A DNA stretch of 64,000 nucleotides, from assembly GCA_014885115.2 (NCBI GenBank), contig WKLE02000507.1, positions 21,903 to 85,902 of the forward strand, written 5' to 3'. Origin of the DNA: Asterionellopsis glacialis (Eukaryota; Bacillariophyta; Plagiogrammaphyceae; Rhaphoneidales; Asterionellopsidaceae). A program made the translations under genes and the position numbers. The stretch's first letter is position 1. Each line of letters starts with the position of its first letter. Under the pieces are notes generated by a model. It saw only the letters and a program-made list of their open reading frames with translations, was not told where the DNA came from and searched no databases. Shown one piece after another: positions 1 to 12,629 of this stretch.

Positions 1-1001
1 TACCTGTACCTGGTACAGGTTCCAGGTAGGTCTAGTTAGTCAATAAATAGATGCATTTCTTCCCTTGTTACCTGCTGTTATGTACTACATTTCTGGCATA
101 ATTAGGTCTACTGTAGGTCCTACGAGACACTGGTATCAAGATAGAGGAATTGGCAAACGCCCACGACCCACGACTACGACCTACGTGGTACATAGGTCCT
201 ACGTAGTCCCTCATAACATGGCAACGTCAGACCTGCGTTTCATCGAAGCCGATGACGACACAACTATTTATAAGTACTTGCTAATTAAGTAGTAAAAAGT
301 ACCATCAGATACTTATGCCTCTTATTTTGCGTGGAAATTTTTTTTACGAAACAAACCAGAATTCCTTGAAGAACGTTGCAAAAGTACGACTGAAGCATTT
401 TTCCCTTAATTTATTTCAACAAAAAAATTGATACTACAAAATATACTCTACTTAATTGTATGTACTTATTGTTGGAAATACTTTATGTTCAACGTACATG
501 AGTCTTTATACCTATTATTATCAGTACCAGGTAGACCTGATGACATTCTACAGGTATTAGCGAGACCATGGTACTGTTTGTACTTGGTACAAGTACCAGG
601 TATGATTCCTCGCCATCCAACATTGTCCCTGTAGATAATGAACAGAAAGGACAAACCGGTACCGTACTTTCTTGTGCCGAAACGTAAGGTATTTCAGGAC
701 TGGAGAAGGGATGGCCTGGAACAAATATTATAAGAACATACAGTACAAAACCCAACAAGAGCGCAGCCCAGCAAATGATACACAAGAAAATAATACTCCG
801 AAGAAATAGGCAATAATCTAGTTGCAAGAAAGAACCAGAAACAGCTTAGACATCAAAAGTCAGCGGTCACAAGCCATCTTACTCAGTGTATATATATTGC
901 GATTGCGAAAGAACGGAAACAGATAATTAGCATTATTTACTGTGCCCGTCTTACATGGAGGTTGCCAAAAGGACACTTACCTCTGTCGTTCGCTACTTAA
1001 A
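1..1001. other. Intergenic, palindrome-rich
   Basis: No convincing gene. Positions 1-260 and 520-610 carry many copies of short palindromic words (CCTGGTAC, GTACCAGG, TAGGTCCTAC, TAGTCC) that recur in other gaps of this window. The rest is AT-rich and probably includes the 5' flank of the AAA ATPase gene that starts at 1002. Short open frames here lack ATG starts or any recognisable domain. Confidence 0.6.
2..20. repeat. Perfect inverted repeat, 9-bp arms
   Basis: ACCTGTACC and GGTACAGGT are separated by one base. It is one member of the GGTACC-type palindrome family found in several gaps of the window. Confidence 0.75.
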
Positions 1002-4000
1002 ATGGAGTTGTCAAACGATTCTTCCGCTGCAGAAGGCAATGAAAGATTGAATTTCTCCATGCTTCAGAATAGACTATTTGGGCGAGAACAAGAAAGAATA
1101 GTGCTACAAGATGCCTATGAACGAATGCTGGCTAACTTGGATGAAGAAAAAAGTTGCTCGCCAGAGTTGATACTTATCCGAGGAGCCTCAGGCACTGGGA
1201 AAACATCGCTAGCAGGAATGGTTCAATCAATAGCTAATCAAGATGGAGGGTTTTTTATATCTGGAAAATTTGATCAACTACCGACTTCGGAACCATTCCC
1301 TGCATTTGAAGCAGCCTTTTCAGACTTTATAGATCAAGTTAGTGACATTGGTGGTTTTACCATATCAGACATTCGAGAGGAGATCAACTCGAGCATGCGT
1401 ACACATGGGAAACTCTTGATAGACATGATACCGTCACTTGGTCGTATCGTGGGAGACATGTGGACAGAAAATGAAATACTCCATGAGGAATTGCAGGATC
1501 GCCATATAGTAGTATTCGTTCTCTTCCTTCGAGCGATCTGTAAATATCAACCGATTGTACTTTTCTTAGATGATATCCAGTGGGCTGACAAAGCATCAAT
1601 GGAACTATTACAGGCCTTGGCCACTGACACCGAAAGTAGAGGGTTGATGCTGATTGTTGCCACGCAAGATGATATGGACCAAGATGCATCCATGGCTTTG
1701 GCCTATCCATGGCTTCAAAATGACGAAAAGTGGCATACTAACATTACTGAAATCACCACTCATAATCTAAGTGAAGAAGTCACACACGAAATGCTATCTA
1801 CAATATTAGAAAGCGACCCCACAACGACGCAAGAGCTAGCTGAGATAGTATACAGTCGAACTGAAGGAAACGCATTCCGCATTGTCCAATTCCTGGAATA
1901 CTATGGAAACAAGGGAGATGAGCAACCCATCAAGAATTGGGACTCCGAAACAATAATGAAACAGATTGATTCCAATACGATAGTGGACCCTGTGGAAGAA
2001 AAATTCGGTTTTCTTTCAAGAGATGTTCTTGAGGCTCTCAAGGTTGGTGCATGTATCGGGATTTGGTTCCCTGCTTCTGTAGTCGAACAAGTAATGCAAT
2101 TCAAAAATCTAGACGAAACACTGAAACCAGCAGTGGATCATGGTCTAATTAAGGTTGACGGAGGTGGCTATACATTTGCGCATGATCAAATTCGAGACTT
2201 TGCGCTCCCACCTGTTTCTGAGCGAAGTGCAGTCAATCTAACTGTGGGGCGGTATTTATCGGAAGAAGTTCTGGGACCGGATGAAACGGACGGATATATG
2301 TTGTTCTTGACAGTGGAACACCTTAACCGGGGATTATCAATGGTAACTTACCAGGATGAAAAGAATTCTATCGCACTTTTGAATATGAAAGCTGCTAGTG
2401 ACTCATTGGCTAGGTCTGCATTTCAATCAGCAGCGTCCTATGCGAAAAAGGGAATTGACTTGCTACCTCCAGACAAATGGCATAATCGCAGTGCCCTCAC
2501 TCCTTCATTGTACAGTGTCGCTGCAGAAGGCGAATACGGAGTAGGTAATTATGTTGCTGCAATGCAATATTCGAAAGCATGCTTAGAAAATGCAAAGTCT
2601 TTCAAGGAAATGCGACGACCCTATCTTACGCTGATTCGGAGTCTAGGAAGTCAAAATAAATTACAGGAAGCTATTGATACTGGAATAGAATTGCTAGGAG
2701 AATTGGGTGAGACTTTTCCATCTAAAATTACAGATGTTACTGTAGCCAAGGAATTTGCCAAGACAGCATGGATGCTACGAAGAACCAGTGATGCAGCGAT
2801 ATTAAACCTTCCTGTGATGTCAAACAATAACAAGTTATTTGCCATGCAGATACTGCATGTACTGTTTCCATACACGTATCTTGCACGAATTGATTTTACC
2901 CCGTTTGTTGTGTTTAGAATGGTTCAACTGAGTATGAAACAAGGACTATCTGCGGTTTCATCTTTTGGATTCGCATGTTACGGAATGATCCTTGCTGGCG
3001 TTATGGATGATATTGTGCAAGGCTATCGATTTGGCCAAGTGGGGATGATGCTAGTGTCAAAGTTCAACTCAAGGCATTGGATGCCACGAGTGTATACAAT
3101 CAATTATGGTTGTATTAACCATTGGAAGGACCGAGGAACTCTATGCTTGCATCCACTTCTTCATGCGCATAAGACTGCAATGGAAGTTGGTGATATCGAA
3201 ACTGCCATGACAACTGCAAATTTGTATGTTGTCAATTGTTTTGACGCCGGAGTGCAATTGGATCGACAAGAATGCGAAGCAAGAAAATTCTACAATTCCA
3301 TGACATTGTTAAAGCAAGATCTAGCTCTCGTTATGATCCGTCCTAGACTACAGTTTATTCTGAATCTTCAGGGTCACGCAAAGAATCCATTGGTCTTAAC
3401 GGGTGATGTCATGAATCAAGAAGACACATTGAGGTTGGCATCGGTCCTTCAAATGCCAGCACTTGTGACTTCAATTAATCACATTCGCATGCACCTGGCA
3501 TTTCTGTTTGGGTATCACAGTGTTGCAGCATGTTTGGCTGAGAAAAATGCTGACATTTACACAGTAGCCTTTTCAAGTGCAATATCTCGGTCACATTGTT
3601 TCCTTGAGGCGTTAAATTTTGTTGCCCTTGCGCGCAGTGATGAAACAACGAAAAAAGAGAATATTACCAATGCCAAAAAGAATCTTGAAAGGTTACGAAA
3701 ATGGAGAAAATCTTCCAAAAAACAAGTTTGTCCTTTGGCGTCACTTGTGGAAGCTGAAATTGTATCTACTTCCGACAAACCCAAAAGGGCGGCAACCTTT
3801 TATCAGTCATCCATTCAAGAATTTGGTATGCACAACTGTATCCATAATGAAGCTCTTGCAAATGAACTTGCAGGAAACTTTTACAAAATGATTAATAATG
3901 ATCAACAACAAGCACAGGAACATCACCTCCAAGCCTATGATTTATACGTCAAATGGGGAGCTGATGCCAAAGCTGACCAATTAAAACGAAGAACGCCCTG

Positions 4001-4067
4001 TCTTGCTACCAAAAGGAGTGTATCTATAGAAACAGCCACAACATATACAACTATTTTTTCGGATTAA
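1002..4067 (+). CDS. AAA_16-type STAND ATPase with helical-repeat C-terminus
   Basis: Single-exon protein of 1021 aa. A P-loop NTPase of the AAA_16/PknK type covers about residues 20-330: it begins LFGREQERI, has Walker A GASGTGKTS at 61-69 and Walker B VLFLDDIQWAD with the acidic pair at 190-191. The segment GGFFISGKFDQ is typical of the ATPase module in cyanobacterial and algal Chk1-like multidomain sensor kinases. The remaining ~650 residues look alpha-helical and TPR-like. In that family a histidine kinase or nucleotide cyclase often follows, but none is present here. The first in-frame ATG (MELSNDSS) was chosen; upstream in-frame sequence has no ATG. Function is probably signal-dependent ATP/GTP switching; the partner is unknown. 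It ends 93 bp from the convergent SPT gene. Confidence 0.85.
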   Translation: MELSNDSSAAEGNERLNFSMLQNRLFGREQERIVLQDAYERMLANLDEEKSCSPELILIRGASGTGKTSLAGMVQSIANQDGGFFISGKFDQLPTSEPFPAFEAAFSDFIDQVSDIGGFTISDIREEINSSMRTHGKLLIDMIPSLGRIVGDMWTENEILHEELQDRHIVVFVLFLRAICKYQPIVLFLDDIQWADKASMELLQALATDTESRGLMLIVATQDDMDQDASMALAYPWLQNDEKWHTNITEITTHNLSEEVTHEMLSTILESDPTTTQELAEIVYSRTEGNAFRIVQFLEYYGNKGDEQPIKNWDSETIMKQIDSNTIVDPVEEKFGFLSRDVLEALKVGACIGIWFPASVVEQVMQFKNLDETLKPAVDHGLIKVDGGGYTFAHDQIRDFALPPVSERSAVNLTVGRYLSEEVLGPDETDGYMLFLTVEHLNRGLSMVTYQDEKNSIALLNMKAASDSLARSAFQSAASYAKKGIDLLPPDKWHNRSALTPSLYSVAAEGEYGVGNYVAAMQYSKACLENAKSFKEMRRPYLTLIRSLGSQNKLQEAIDTGIELLGELGETFPSKITDVTVAKEFAKTAWMLRRTSDAAILNLPVMSNNNKLFAMQILHVLFPYTYLARIDFTPFVVFRMVQLSMKQGLSAVSSFGFACYGMILAGVMDDIVQGYRFGQVGMMLVSKFNSRHWMPRVYTINYGCINHWKDRGTLCLHPLLHAHKTAMEVGDIETAMTTANLYVVNCFDAGVQLDRQECEARKFYNSMTLLKQDLALVMIRPRLQFILNLQGHAKNPLVLTGDVMNQEDTLRLASVLQMPALVTSINHIRMHLAFLFGYHSVAACLAEKNADIYTVAFSSAISRSHCFLEALNFVALARSDETTKKENITNAKKNLERLRKWRKSSKKQVCPLASLVEAEIVSTSDKPKRAATFYQSSIQEFGMHNCIHNEALANELAGNFYKMINNDQQQAQEHHLQAYDLYVKWGADAKADQLKRRTPCLATKRSVSIETATTYTTIFSD

Positions 4068-4160
4068 ATATATGTATAAAACTTTAAAATATTTATGGAA
4101 GAATTTGTGAACAATCCTCTTTCTTCAAACATGTGCTACGATCTATGTTCCTTCGAAAAC

Positions 4161-6172
4161 TTACTTTGGTAAATGTTTCTTGGCGGCCTTCTTTACCACG
4201 CTTACTGCCTTATCAATATCGGCTTTCGTATGGACAGCTGATACTGTCATGCGTATTGCTGGTACAGGTACAGCATGCATATGCTTCCCAGTCACATGTC
4301 TTCCTGTCGATACCATGGCAACACCACCCTCCAAACAATCCTGTACAATCTTATCAAGTAGTTTCACCTCTTCTTCATGTGCTGCATCATCTTCTTCAAC
4401 TTCGGACAATTCCAATAACACAATAGGTGATCGTTCATCACTTGCAATCATAAGTTTGTCAGGAATGATATTACTACCTGCCATTTCAGATTTGAGCCTA
4501 TCGTATAGATAATCCTTGTTTTCATTCAGTGTTGCCAATAATTTTGGTCGATGTTCCATTTGATCCAAGGCAGCAATGGCTGCACTGGCGGTAAAGGGTG
4601 GTGACGATGCACTAAAGCAATATCCTGCACCACTAAGTCTTTGATGATCTACGACCTCTTCATTGCCCACTGTGACACCACCAATACCCCCCAATGAATT
4701 TTCTAAACTGATGGTCACAATTTCAGCATCGTACATGTGACGTTTACCATACATTTCAATCACACCCTTCCCTGTTGGACCTAACGTCCCAAAACTAAAG
4801 GATTCGTCTAAAATCAATCGATAATGAAATTCATTTTTAAGTGCCACCACATCAGCCAAGGGTACAATCGAACCTAAATTTTTGTATAAACCTTCACACA
4901 CAATGAATCGTCGTTGATCATTTGGTTTACGACCTAATTTCTCATCTGTAGTTCTAATTCGTTCCAACACACGACGTAAATCCTCCTATAGTATATTTCG
5001 GTATAATAAGGTTGTGATGTAACCAAATCCATTCGCCACAAAGAAAACAAATGAGATGAGACTTGAGTTGAAATAGCATTCAAAAGTCAAGTAGTTTGAG
5101 CGACTTGACACTATAATATTTCAATATTGTTCCTCATCATACATATAAACTCGTTGATGATTCTCCAACGCTTGAAAACTTTAATCAAACCAAACAAAAA
5201 AATATATATTGTACGTACCATATCATTATGACGGAACCATTTGACATTGGCACGACTTAATGTCACACCTGTTACCAAGGGTTCATACACACCTTCATCT
5301 ACAACAAGTAAATCACCACGTTTGGCAAAGGCTGCTATAGTGGAAGATACAGCAGATGCACCATCGGAATATAAAATTGCTTGATCTGTACCAGTAAATT
5401 TGGCAATCGATTCTTCTAATTGTAAATGGACATCAATAGTACCATAAAAACCACGTGGTCCACATGAGCCACAACCGTACTTGGACATGGCAGCCTTGGA
5501 TGCATCCTTCAAGGCATTACCAGGTGGGACAGCTGTAGGTGATGCATCGGGTGATGTCTTGGTACTACTACTGGTGCTACTAGTAGTAGAACTAGTACTC
5601 GTTTGCTTTTTATCTTGTTTGTCATCTTCATCGACCAATGCTGCGGAGGAGGAGGATGCAGATCCAGATGTAGATGCAGATGACATACCTAAAAAGTCAT
5701 GAGTTGCAAAATTTAATACACTTTTAGTCTTTCCACCATCAATAGAAACTTTCATATGACGTCCATTTAACTCTTCCACCACAATACTACTGTTCTTTCC
5801 ACCACCAGCACCCACAATTGGAGTTGTTGCTGTTTTGGGTACCAATGGTTGACGTCCATTTTCTTTCCATTCACGTAATAAGTCTTGCTTTTCATTTTCC
5901 GATAATTTTTCTGTTTTTTGTCCTTTCCATTCACGACTTTGTGAGAATACAATATAAATAATGGTTACTAACAATGTTGTTTCAATGATTAAATGAATTG
6001 GATCATTGAATAGTAAATGTAACCACCAATCCTTATACACAAAGGGTAGATCTGACATGGCTTGTAAAATTTCATTGGGTTGTGGACATGTAGGTATTTC
6101 ATGTTTGTTGAGTAAACTTCGTAAGGCTTGACCTGTATGAAATCCTAAATTGTACACATTGGGGAGAACCAT
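4161..6172 (-). CDS. LCB1: Serine palmitoyltransferase subunit 1 (LCB1-like)
   Basis: Two exons, 6172-5219 and 4985-4161, with a 233-bp intron (GTACGT...TATAG) joining HNDM to EDLRRVLER in frame, 592 aa. It is a class-II PLP-fold enzyme of the alpha-oxoamine synthase family. It forms the non-catalytic partner of SPT, which condenses serine and palmitoyl-CoA in the ER to start sphingolipid synthesis. Visible marks are an N-terminal membrane helix (about 55-78), SCGPRGFYGT (the conserved Cys loop of LCB1) and FSFGTLGPTGKGV. The catalytic PLP lysine is absent from that last segment, as expected for LCB1 rather than LCB2. The protein is longer than usual (~470 aa) because of a Ser/Thr-rich insertion at about 160-220. 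The catalytic LCB2 gene is not in the window. Confidence 0.93.
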
Positions 6173-7123
6173 TTTGATCTTTTGGTGTTTTTAAAAATGT
6201 CTCCGAGTGGTTTCTATTGCTGGAAAACAATGGATCTTTTTTTTTCCAATGACGTGGTTTTCTTCTATTTGCTCGACAATTTCTTGAGATTCTGTGGGTC
6301 AAATCACACAAAATCCTTTGCAAATGAGGGTACCAATGGAGAACTATCTACTCGGCAAGAAGGAGTTTGGACGATGTGCAATTGTCTCGATTGACAAGAA
6401 CCCTCACCGACAGACTCTGATTTGAATAGAAGTAGTATTCACGACTTGAGTTTAATGAGAGAATTGAGGACTGATTTTTCTCTGGGGAATTTTACGTACA
6501 CGGCGCCGCCAAAAAAAAGGACACGAGACTTTGGCTTGTTTTTTTTTTTTCCGGGGTCCTGTACTTGAACGACACAAAGCATGCTGTGCAGAAACGCGTC
6601 ACGCCCCTCCCTCCGGGAAGGCCAGCGGCCGGAGAACACCGCGCCCGAATTCTGATATCACTTCTTATAGTAATTTCTACATGTCATGATGGAGAGTGAA
6701 AGGGGATTTTTTATTTGGTTCGTCTGATCATCGTACGTTCACGTACGTGGTTTCCTGATGTGGTGATGATTTTTCAAGTAGAGAGTGTTCGAAAAAATCC
6801 AAAAAAAAGTTGTCATTTCAGTAACACACAATAGCACCCTGCTGTATCAAGCCGCCAACGCAACTCGTAAAACCACGTTGTGTACTGTACACTTGACTTG
6901 GTTATCGTACAAGATACCACATTGTTACGCAGATTATTTTGTGACGGAGTCAGAGACACAATCTCTAGAGTCCTAGGTAGTTAGTACATCTAGCACACTA
7001 GCATTCAGATTGTACTTCCTTCTCTTGCACCGTCAGCATACGAATAATTTACATCTTTGATTGTAACAAAGCTTTGGTGTTGTCATTAGTTTTTGCATTC
7101 GACAACAAGAACAAAAAATAATA
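6173..7123. other. Divergent promoter region, SPT1 / tocopherol methyltransferase
   Basis: A 951-bp head-to-head gap with no gene. It holds poly-T and poly-A tracts, a GC-rich patch at about 6500-6650 (CGGCGCCGCC, GGCCAGCGGCCGG) and a CACGTACGTGG box near 6740. These may be promoter elements of one or both genes, but no site can be assigned to a factor. Confidence 0.5.
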
Positions 7124-8426
7124 ATGTTGTCGTTATCTCGTTCAATTATTCTTGCAGTTACTGTATTGTCATCTTTCAATGTAGATGCCTTTTCACCAAT
7201 TATTGCACCGTCTACTATTACTACCACAAAACAATCACCAACAACACAATTGTACGGTGCCAAAACAGATGCTGTTGTAGGTGCTGTCAAGGCTGTGGGT
7301 ATCGGTCCTGCTACTGCAGGTGTAGCCGCCGCAGCAGCTGTGGGTACCATTGGTATCAAGGCAATCTTGGATAAACCATCACGTACATATGAAGATGGAT
7401 CTGTCGCACGTGAATATGATTCATGGACACAAGATGGTATATTAGAATATTACTGGGGTGAACATATTCATTTAGGATATTATACCAAGGAAGAAATGGA
7501 GGCAGGATACAAGAAAAAGAATTTCATTGAAGCTAAGTATGACTTTATTGATGAAATGATGAAATTGGGTGGTATCGATCCACATTTGGATGCAGGTGCC
7601 AAAGTCTTGGATGTGGGGTGTGGTGTAGGTGGTACCTCCCGATACTTGGCCAAGGCCTTGGGATCCAAGGCAGAAGTGACAGGTATTACATTAAGTCCTA
7701 ATCAAGTAAAACGTGCTACAGAACTTGCCGAAGAACAAAATGTTCCAAATGCCAAGTTTACCGTCATGAATGCCTTGGAAATGGATTTCCCTGATAATTC
7801 ATTTGATATTGTATGGGCATGTGAATCTGGTGAACACATGCCAGACAAGGAAGCTTACATTAATGAAATGATGCGTGTATTGAAGCCTGGTGGAAAGTAT
7901 GTCATGGCAACATGGTGTCAAAGAGATGATCGTGAAGTTCCCTTCTCTGACAAGGATAAACGTGATTTGAATTACTTGTACGAAGAATGGTACGTTTCTA
8001 ATTTGCGTTTGTACAAGAGTCAAAAGGGGATACAACATACTTGCTTTTTAGTTTCTTTCCTGTTTGCAAAATTTCATTTTTGTATCCTATAACTCATATC
8101 CTTTTTATTTGTACCATTTATTATCTTTTTTTTTTAAAAAAAACAGGACTCACCCATACTTTATTTCCATTGAAAAATATAAGGAATTGATTGATGCTAC
8201 TGGTGTGATGAATGAAGTTACAACAGCTGATTGGAAAGATGAAACAATTGCCTCTTGGCGTCACTCTGTTTGGGTTGGTATTTACGATCCAAGAGGATTT
8301 ATTTTCAAACCACACAAATATTTGAAATGTGTCCGTGATGCCTATTGCCTTGAACGGATGCATCGTGCATTTGATAGAGGTCTCATGGAATACGGTATGT
8401 TTGCTGCTACCAAAAAGAAGGACTAA
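7124..8426 (+). CDS. VTE4: Gamma-tocopherol methyltransferase, plastid
   Basis: Exons 7124-7989 and 8147-8426, with a 157-bp intron (GTACGT...ACAG) joining EEW to THPYF, 381 aa. It is a SAM-dependent class-I methyltransferase of the tocopherol C-methyltransferase family and should convert gamma- to alpha-tocopherol in the plastid. The SAM motif VLDVGCGVGGTSRYLA lies at about 164-179, followed by GITLSPNQVKRA and ACESGEHMPDKE, a family signature. The N-terminus is a signal peptide with an Ala-Phe motif (NVDAFSPI, about 20-27) plus a Ser/Thr-rich transit-like stretch, as in diatom plastid proteins. Related plastid quinone or N-methyltransferases share the fold, so substrate assignment rests on the ESGEHMPDK signature. 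Confidence 0.88.
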
Positions 8427-8620
8427 AAACTAAAAAAACAAAATGTGGTGAATGCACAGACAGACAGACATTAGGACTATTCAAAAAATAATACAGTAGT
8501 ATGGTAGTAGGGCTTTGTCTAACCCGCTACTGCTAAATAACTAGTAACTTTATAATAATTAAAAAAAATAAAGCACTCCATGCACTTATTCTTTCTCTTG
8601 TGAACAAAAAAATCTTTAGT

Positions 8621-10059
8621 TTATTCCTTCTTTTTACTTTTCTTCTTATCAAATTCATGATGTACAGCTTCCGTTACAGCTTCACGTGCCATACCCATAA
8701 TATTGGTAGGCATCAAGGGTACAGAACTTTTCGGTTCATCCATATCTTTTCCCTCCGATATAGAAACACTTCGTCTCATCTTGGCTTCACCAGTAGCACC
8801 AGGAATGCCACCCATACTCATACTTACAGGTATTTCTTGCATGCTATCTAGTGATCTAAAATTATCATCATTGGTTTCAGCTGCAAAGGCTTCATTTAAA
8901 AATGTACGAATGGCATCCCAATATCGTTTTCCACCCCTTAACCATGTTTCATTATGTGTACCATCACGTACAATATGCATGCGTGCACATTTACTGGCTT
9001 TGGAACTCGTATGGAACAAGTCCAACATGTGTTCATGGGGTACCAATTCATCCGAGGCACCTGCTAAATACAATACAGGGACTCTCAAATTAGATACAAT
9101 CCGTGAACTATCCCATCCAATACGCAAGACCAATGCCTTGAAGGGTGCTACCAATGGCATTAAATGATCTACCATGTGTGATATACTTAAAAATGTATTT
9201 TCGACAATGACACCTGCCAAATTCAACGAAGATTGTTGTTCGGCATAGTGTGCCAAATGAAATGCCACGGCCCCGCCTAAACTACGTCCAAATACAAATA
9301 AACGTTGTGAATCCACTTGGGGATGTGCCGATATAAACTTTAAGGCTGCCTCCGAATCTAACTTTAATCCAGCTTCGGTAGGTTTGACATCATCCGATTC
9401 ACCGTATCCACGATATTCCACCATGAACACATTTGCATTCAAAACCTGATACATTTTAATAGCATTGGGTAAACGTAATCCAATGTTTCTACATCAAGAA
9501 ATAGAAAGAGAGGTGAAAGCATACATGAGGTATATTAGCAAGTCAAAGAAAAAATGAGGAGTTTAACCAAACAGAACAAAATGCAATGATGTTGGCAGAC
9601 TCCATCGAGGGTTGTTTTAATATGGTATATAATGTGCACAACATGGACGAGATGGCATAGCACGCAACGGTATTGCATCGTACACTATAAGTACAGTACT
9701 TACCCTGCATTCCCATGGAAGAAAATAAGAGTTGGTTTACGTTCACGTTGAGAATCAGGATGAAGTAATAACCATGAATGAATCGTAACACCATCCACAC
9801 ATCGGATCATGTGTGTTTCATACGGAATTTGATGTTCTTCGGGACTACGATACCTCCTGGGATTTTGAGATGGTCGACGTGGTACACCACCAATTTCAGG
9901 AAAGTATAATAAATTATCTTGTTTGGCATATAATAATCCAATGGATACAGCTGCCAATCCAGCAACGACAGTCCCACCACGCCAAAGTAATGTCATGATT
10001 CCATTCACAATCATGGACGTTGTTCCATTTGACGGTGATTCAATAGTTCCCGTATCCAT
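8621..10059 (-). CDS. Bem46/ABHD13-type alpha/beta hydrolase
   Basis: Exons 10059-9704 and 9488-8621, with a 215-bp intron (GTAAGT...GTAG) joining HGNAG to NIGLRLP, 407 aa. A membrane helix near the N-terminus (about 14-38) is followed by an alpha/beta-hydrolase domain. Catalytic features are the oxyanion HGNAGN loop, nucleophile FGRSLGG, the acid in LAGASDELVP and the His in RDGTHNETW. YRGYGESDD is characteristic of Bem46/ABHD13. It is probably anchored in ER or plasma membrane; the substrate is unknown for most of the family. The Ser/Lys-rich C-terminal ~80 residues lie outside the domain. The start is the first ATG; a GTG upstream in frame was not used. Confidence 0.9.
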
Positions 10060-10582
10060 GGTTGCAGTCAGTATGGTGCTCGAAAGATGCACAACAGTAA
10101 TGAGTCTTCTTGTTTGTTTGCAGCTGTGTGTTTTTAATGTGGTGCTCTCTCTCTCTCTACTAGAGTAGAGATGCGCTCGTCTGCTTTTGATTTGGGCTTC
10201 AGCATTTTTCTCGTCGGCTCCTGCTTTTCAGACACGCAAGATTTTCTCACTCCTGAGAGGATTGCCCACCTCGTCTCCCTCGCTCGGTATTTATTCGTTT
10301 GTCTGAGAATAAGAGTGATCGGGTGTACCAAGTACGAGCGGGGTAAAGAATTCATAATGGTCCTGCCGTTGTCAGACAGGGAGTGCAAGAGAAGCTCCCT
10401 CCATCAGTTTTATTCATCATAGTATCATCACCATCAAGTTCAAAGCCCTGCCCTCTCTCATCTCTTGACCGTATGTTGCAAAAAAAAATTACTGTGTTGC
10501 TATTGTCAACACTGCGAACAAAGAAATAAATAGAAAGAGGAAAAATACTTTGAATTTTACCAGAGATTTTAAAAAAACTAAT
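10060..10582. other. Divergent promoter region
   Basis: A head-to-head gap between the Bem46-type hydrolase and the family-16 methyltransferase. It contains a CTCTCTCTCTCT stretch near 10144 and GA/CT-rich sequence typical of a shared promoter. No RNA or protein gene was seen. Confidence 0.5.
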
Positions 10583-11843
10583 ATGAGTGATAGTAAAGTA
10601 CCTGTAGATGGCGACGAAGAAGAAACACCATGGACAGATGCTGAAATTCGTTGGACTGCCGAAGAAAATAAATATGAAAAACATAACCATGACGACAATG
10701 ATGATAGTGATGATGATGATGATGAAGGTGGTATGATTGATCCATTTGCAGATCCAGATCCCTACGATACATTTCATTTTTCCTTTTCCAAAAAGAAAAC
10801 CCCACAAGAAGATTCTTCGTTTTCGACCCAACCACCACCCATCCAAATTGATATACGTGGATGTAAAACAGATTCAGATCAAGTATGGCAATCTACAGGA
10901 CTTACAATATGGCCTGCTGCACAATTTTTATGTGAATATTTAATCAATCATGAGTATTTATTACAAGATAAGAAACAAATTATTGAGGTAAGAAACAAGA
11001 GAATGGTGGAAGATTTATTGTTTTTTTTTTTTTTTGCGGATAGAAGATTGGAATCTTGCATTACAAAATCACGAAAACGAAACCTAAAGACGTAAACAAA
11101 ACAGAATCAGCTTGGTTTTTTGTTGTACCTCGTATATATATCATGATGACACTCATTCAAATAATAATTTCGCTTTTCTCCTCTTGTTATGGTTGTTGCT
11201 TTGAACTTTGTTGGGATTGCGTGTTTGGGGGTCTCATCAGTTAGGTGCAGGATTAGGTCTTTGTGGAATCTTTGCTCATTGTATGGCAGAAGCAGCAACA
11301 ACAACAACTTCAGTAACATCATGTGATGATTCGAATGAGGATATCGATCGTCAAAGTGAGGTAACTACTCATACAACAAGAGTCTTTGTCACAGATGGTG
11401 ATACGGATGCCTTGGTACAACTACGTGAAAATATTCAACGTAATCAAAAAATAAGACAATCATCTTCACTCAATACCAAAGCAGTTGACCACGAAAATGA
11501 TGCACCCAAAACAACAACACAAATATCAGGTCATCAATTATTATGGGGTCATAAAACAGCTACAGACTTTGTTCAACGATACGGTTCATGTGATGCAGTA
11601 TTAGCATCAGATGTAATTTATGTTCCTGATGTTATCCCACCATTGTTTGATACAGTCAAAGCATTATTACAGGGTAGTACGGGTGGTATGTTTTTAATGT
11701 CCTATTATTCTCGACGCAAGGTACCAGTATCGATTGATCTTGTATTAGATACAGCTCAAGAAAAAGGTTTTTCACATGAATGTTTAGAAGAAACGTCAGA
11801 TGGACTTTTGCTATGGAAATTTGAATTGAATAGCAATGAATGA
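10583..11843 (+). CDS. Family-16 (METTL21-type) protein lysine methyltransferase
   Basis: Exons 10583-10987 and 11241-11843, with a 253-bp intron (GTAAGA...TCAG) joining KKQIIE to LGAGLGLCG, 335 aa. The split falls inside SAM motif I (IELGAGLGLCG), so intron removal is needed for a working fold. Other marks are the WQSTGLTIWPAA segment and SDVIYVPDV, the post-II motif of the METTL21/EEF1A-KMT group (methyltransf_16). An acidic Asp-rich N-terminal region (about 25-60) precedes the domain. Members methylate lysines of chaperones or elongation factors; the target here cannot be told. ATG 10583 is the first in-frame ATG. Confidence 0.85.
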
Positions 11844-12629
11844 ATGAACGACAGCTAGGTAGATAGAGAGCGAAATGTTGCACCATTACCAGAGTCCGAG
11901 TGAATACATATCTCTATGCAAAAGCGACGTGAAACGGGAACGTACGTATTCACAAAGAAGCAAGAAAATATGTTTGAAGTCTTCTTAGTTTAGTTAATTT
12001 AAATTTTGTGTATCTTATATAATAATATGTATGAAAAGACAAGACCGCATATTTCATGAACGCGTCTTTGATATTGATGTAACCGGTTTACCTTGATAAC
12101 TTTCTACCTTGGAAAAGTTAGTTGGTGGGAGAATGGATCTAATGGCCTATGGTTTGTTACAAGTTCATTTTTATGAAAATCTTTTCCAGAACATTAATCC
12201 AATCCACCATGACAGTCAGTGTCAGATTCTGAGATTGAAAGATCAAAAGTCGACTTACAGTACCGTCTGTTCGCTGTACGATGAAAGATATGAAATTGGC
12301 GTAACAAGTTACCAGCTTTTGTGTGGACAAGAAAGATCTTTTCCCATCATTGAAAAATCTATCTCCTCTACATCCCATACATATTAGTAAATACGTGAAA
12401 ACATATCTATAGTACTGGTCCCGTATCTTTGATTTTCTTCCGGCAGAAGAATCCACGCGGACGAACACAGGGAACACAACTCCCCGAAACACGAAGAACG
12501 CTTCTTGATGATTTATTATTTAAATAGGACTTTCTTCTGCAAGAGCGATCTAGGATCTACCATTTTTGGATCTGTCAACAAGATAACTTGTCAACTGACA
12601 TCATCTCATTCCTCACAACAACCCGAAAG
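11844..12629. other. Intergenic
   Basis: No gene recognised. The right end is the promoter side of cysteine synthase and contains a TATA-like TTATTTAAATAG about 110 bp before its ATG. Open frames in 12.1-12.5 kb start at TTG and show no domain. Confidence 0.5.

Noticed and set aside
12109..12492. Overlapping frames on both strands upstream of cysteine synthase
   Set aside because: The plus-strand frame starts with TTG; neither encodes anything recognisable.
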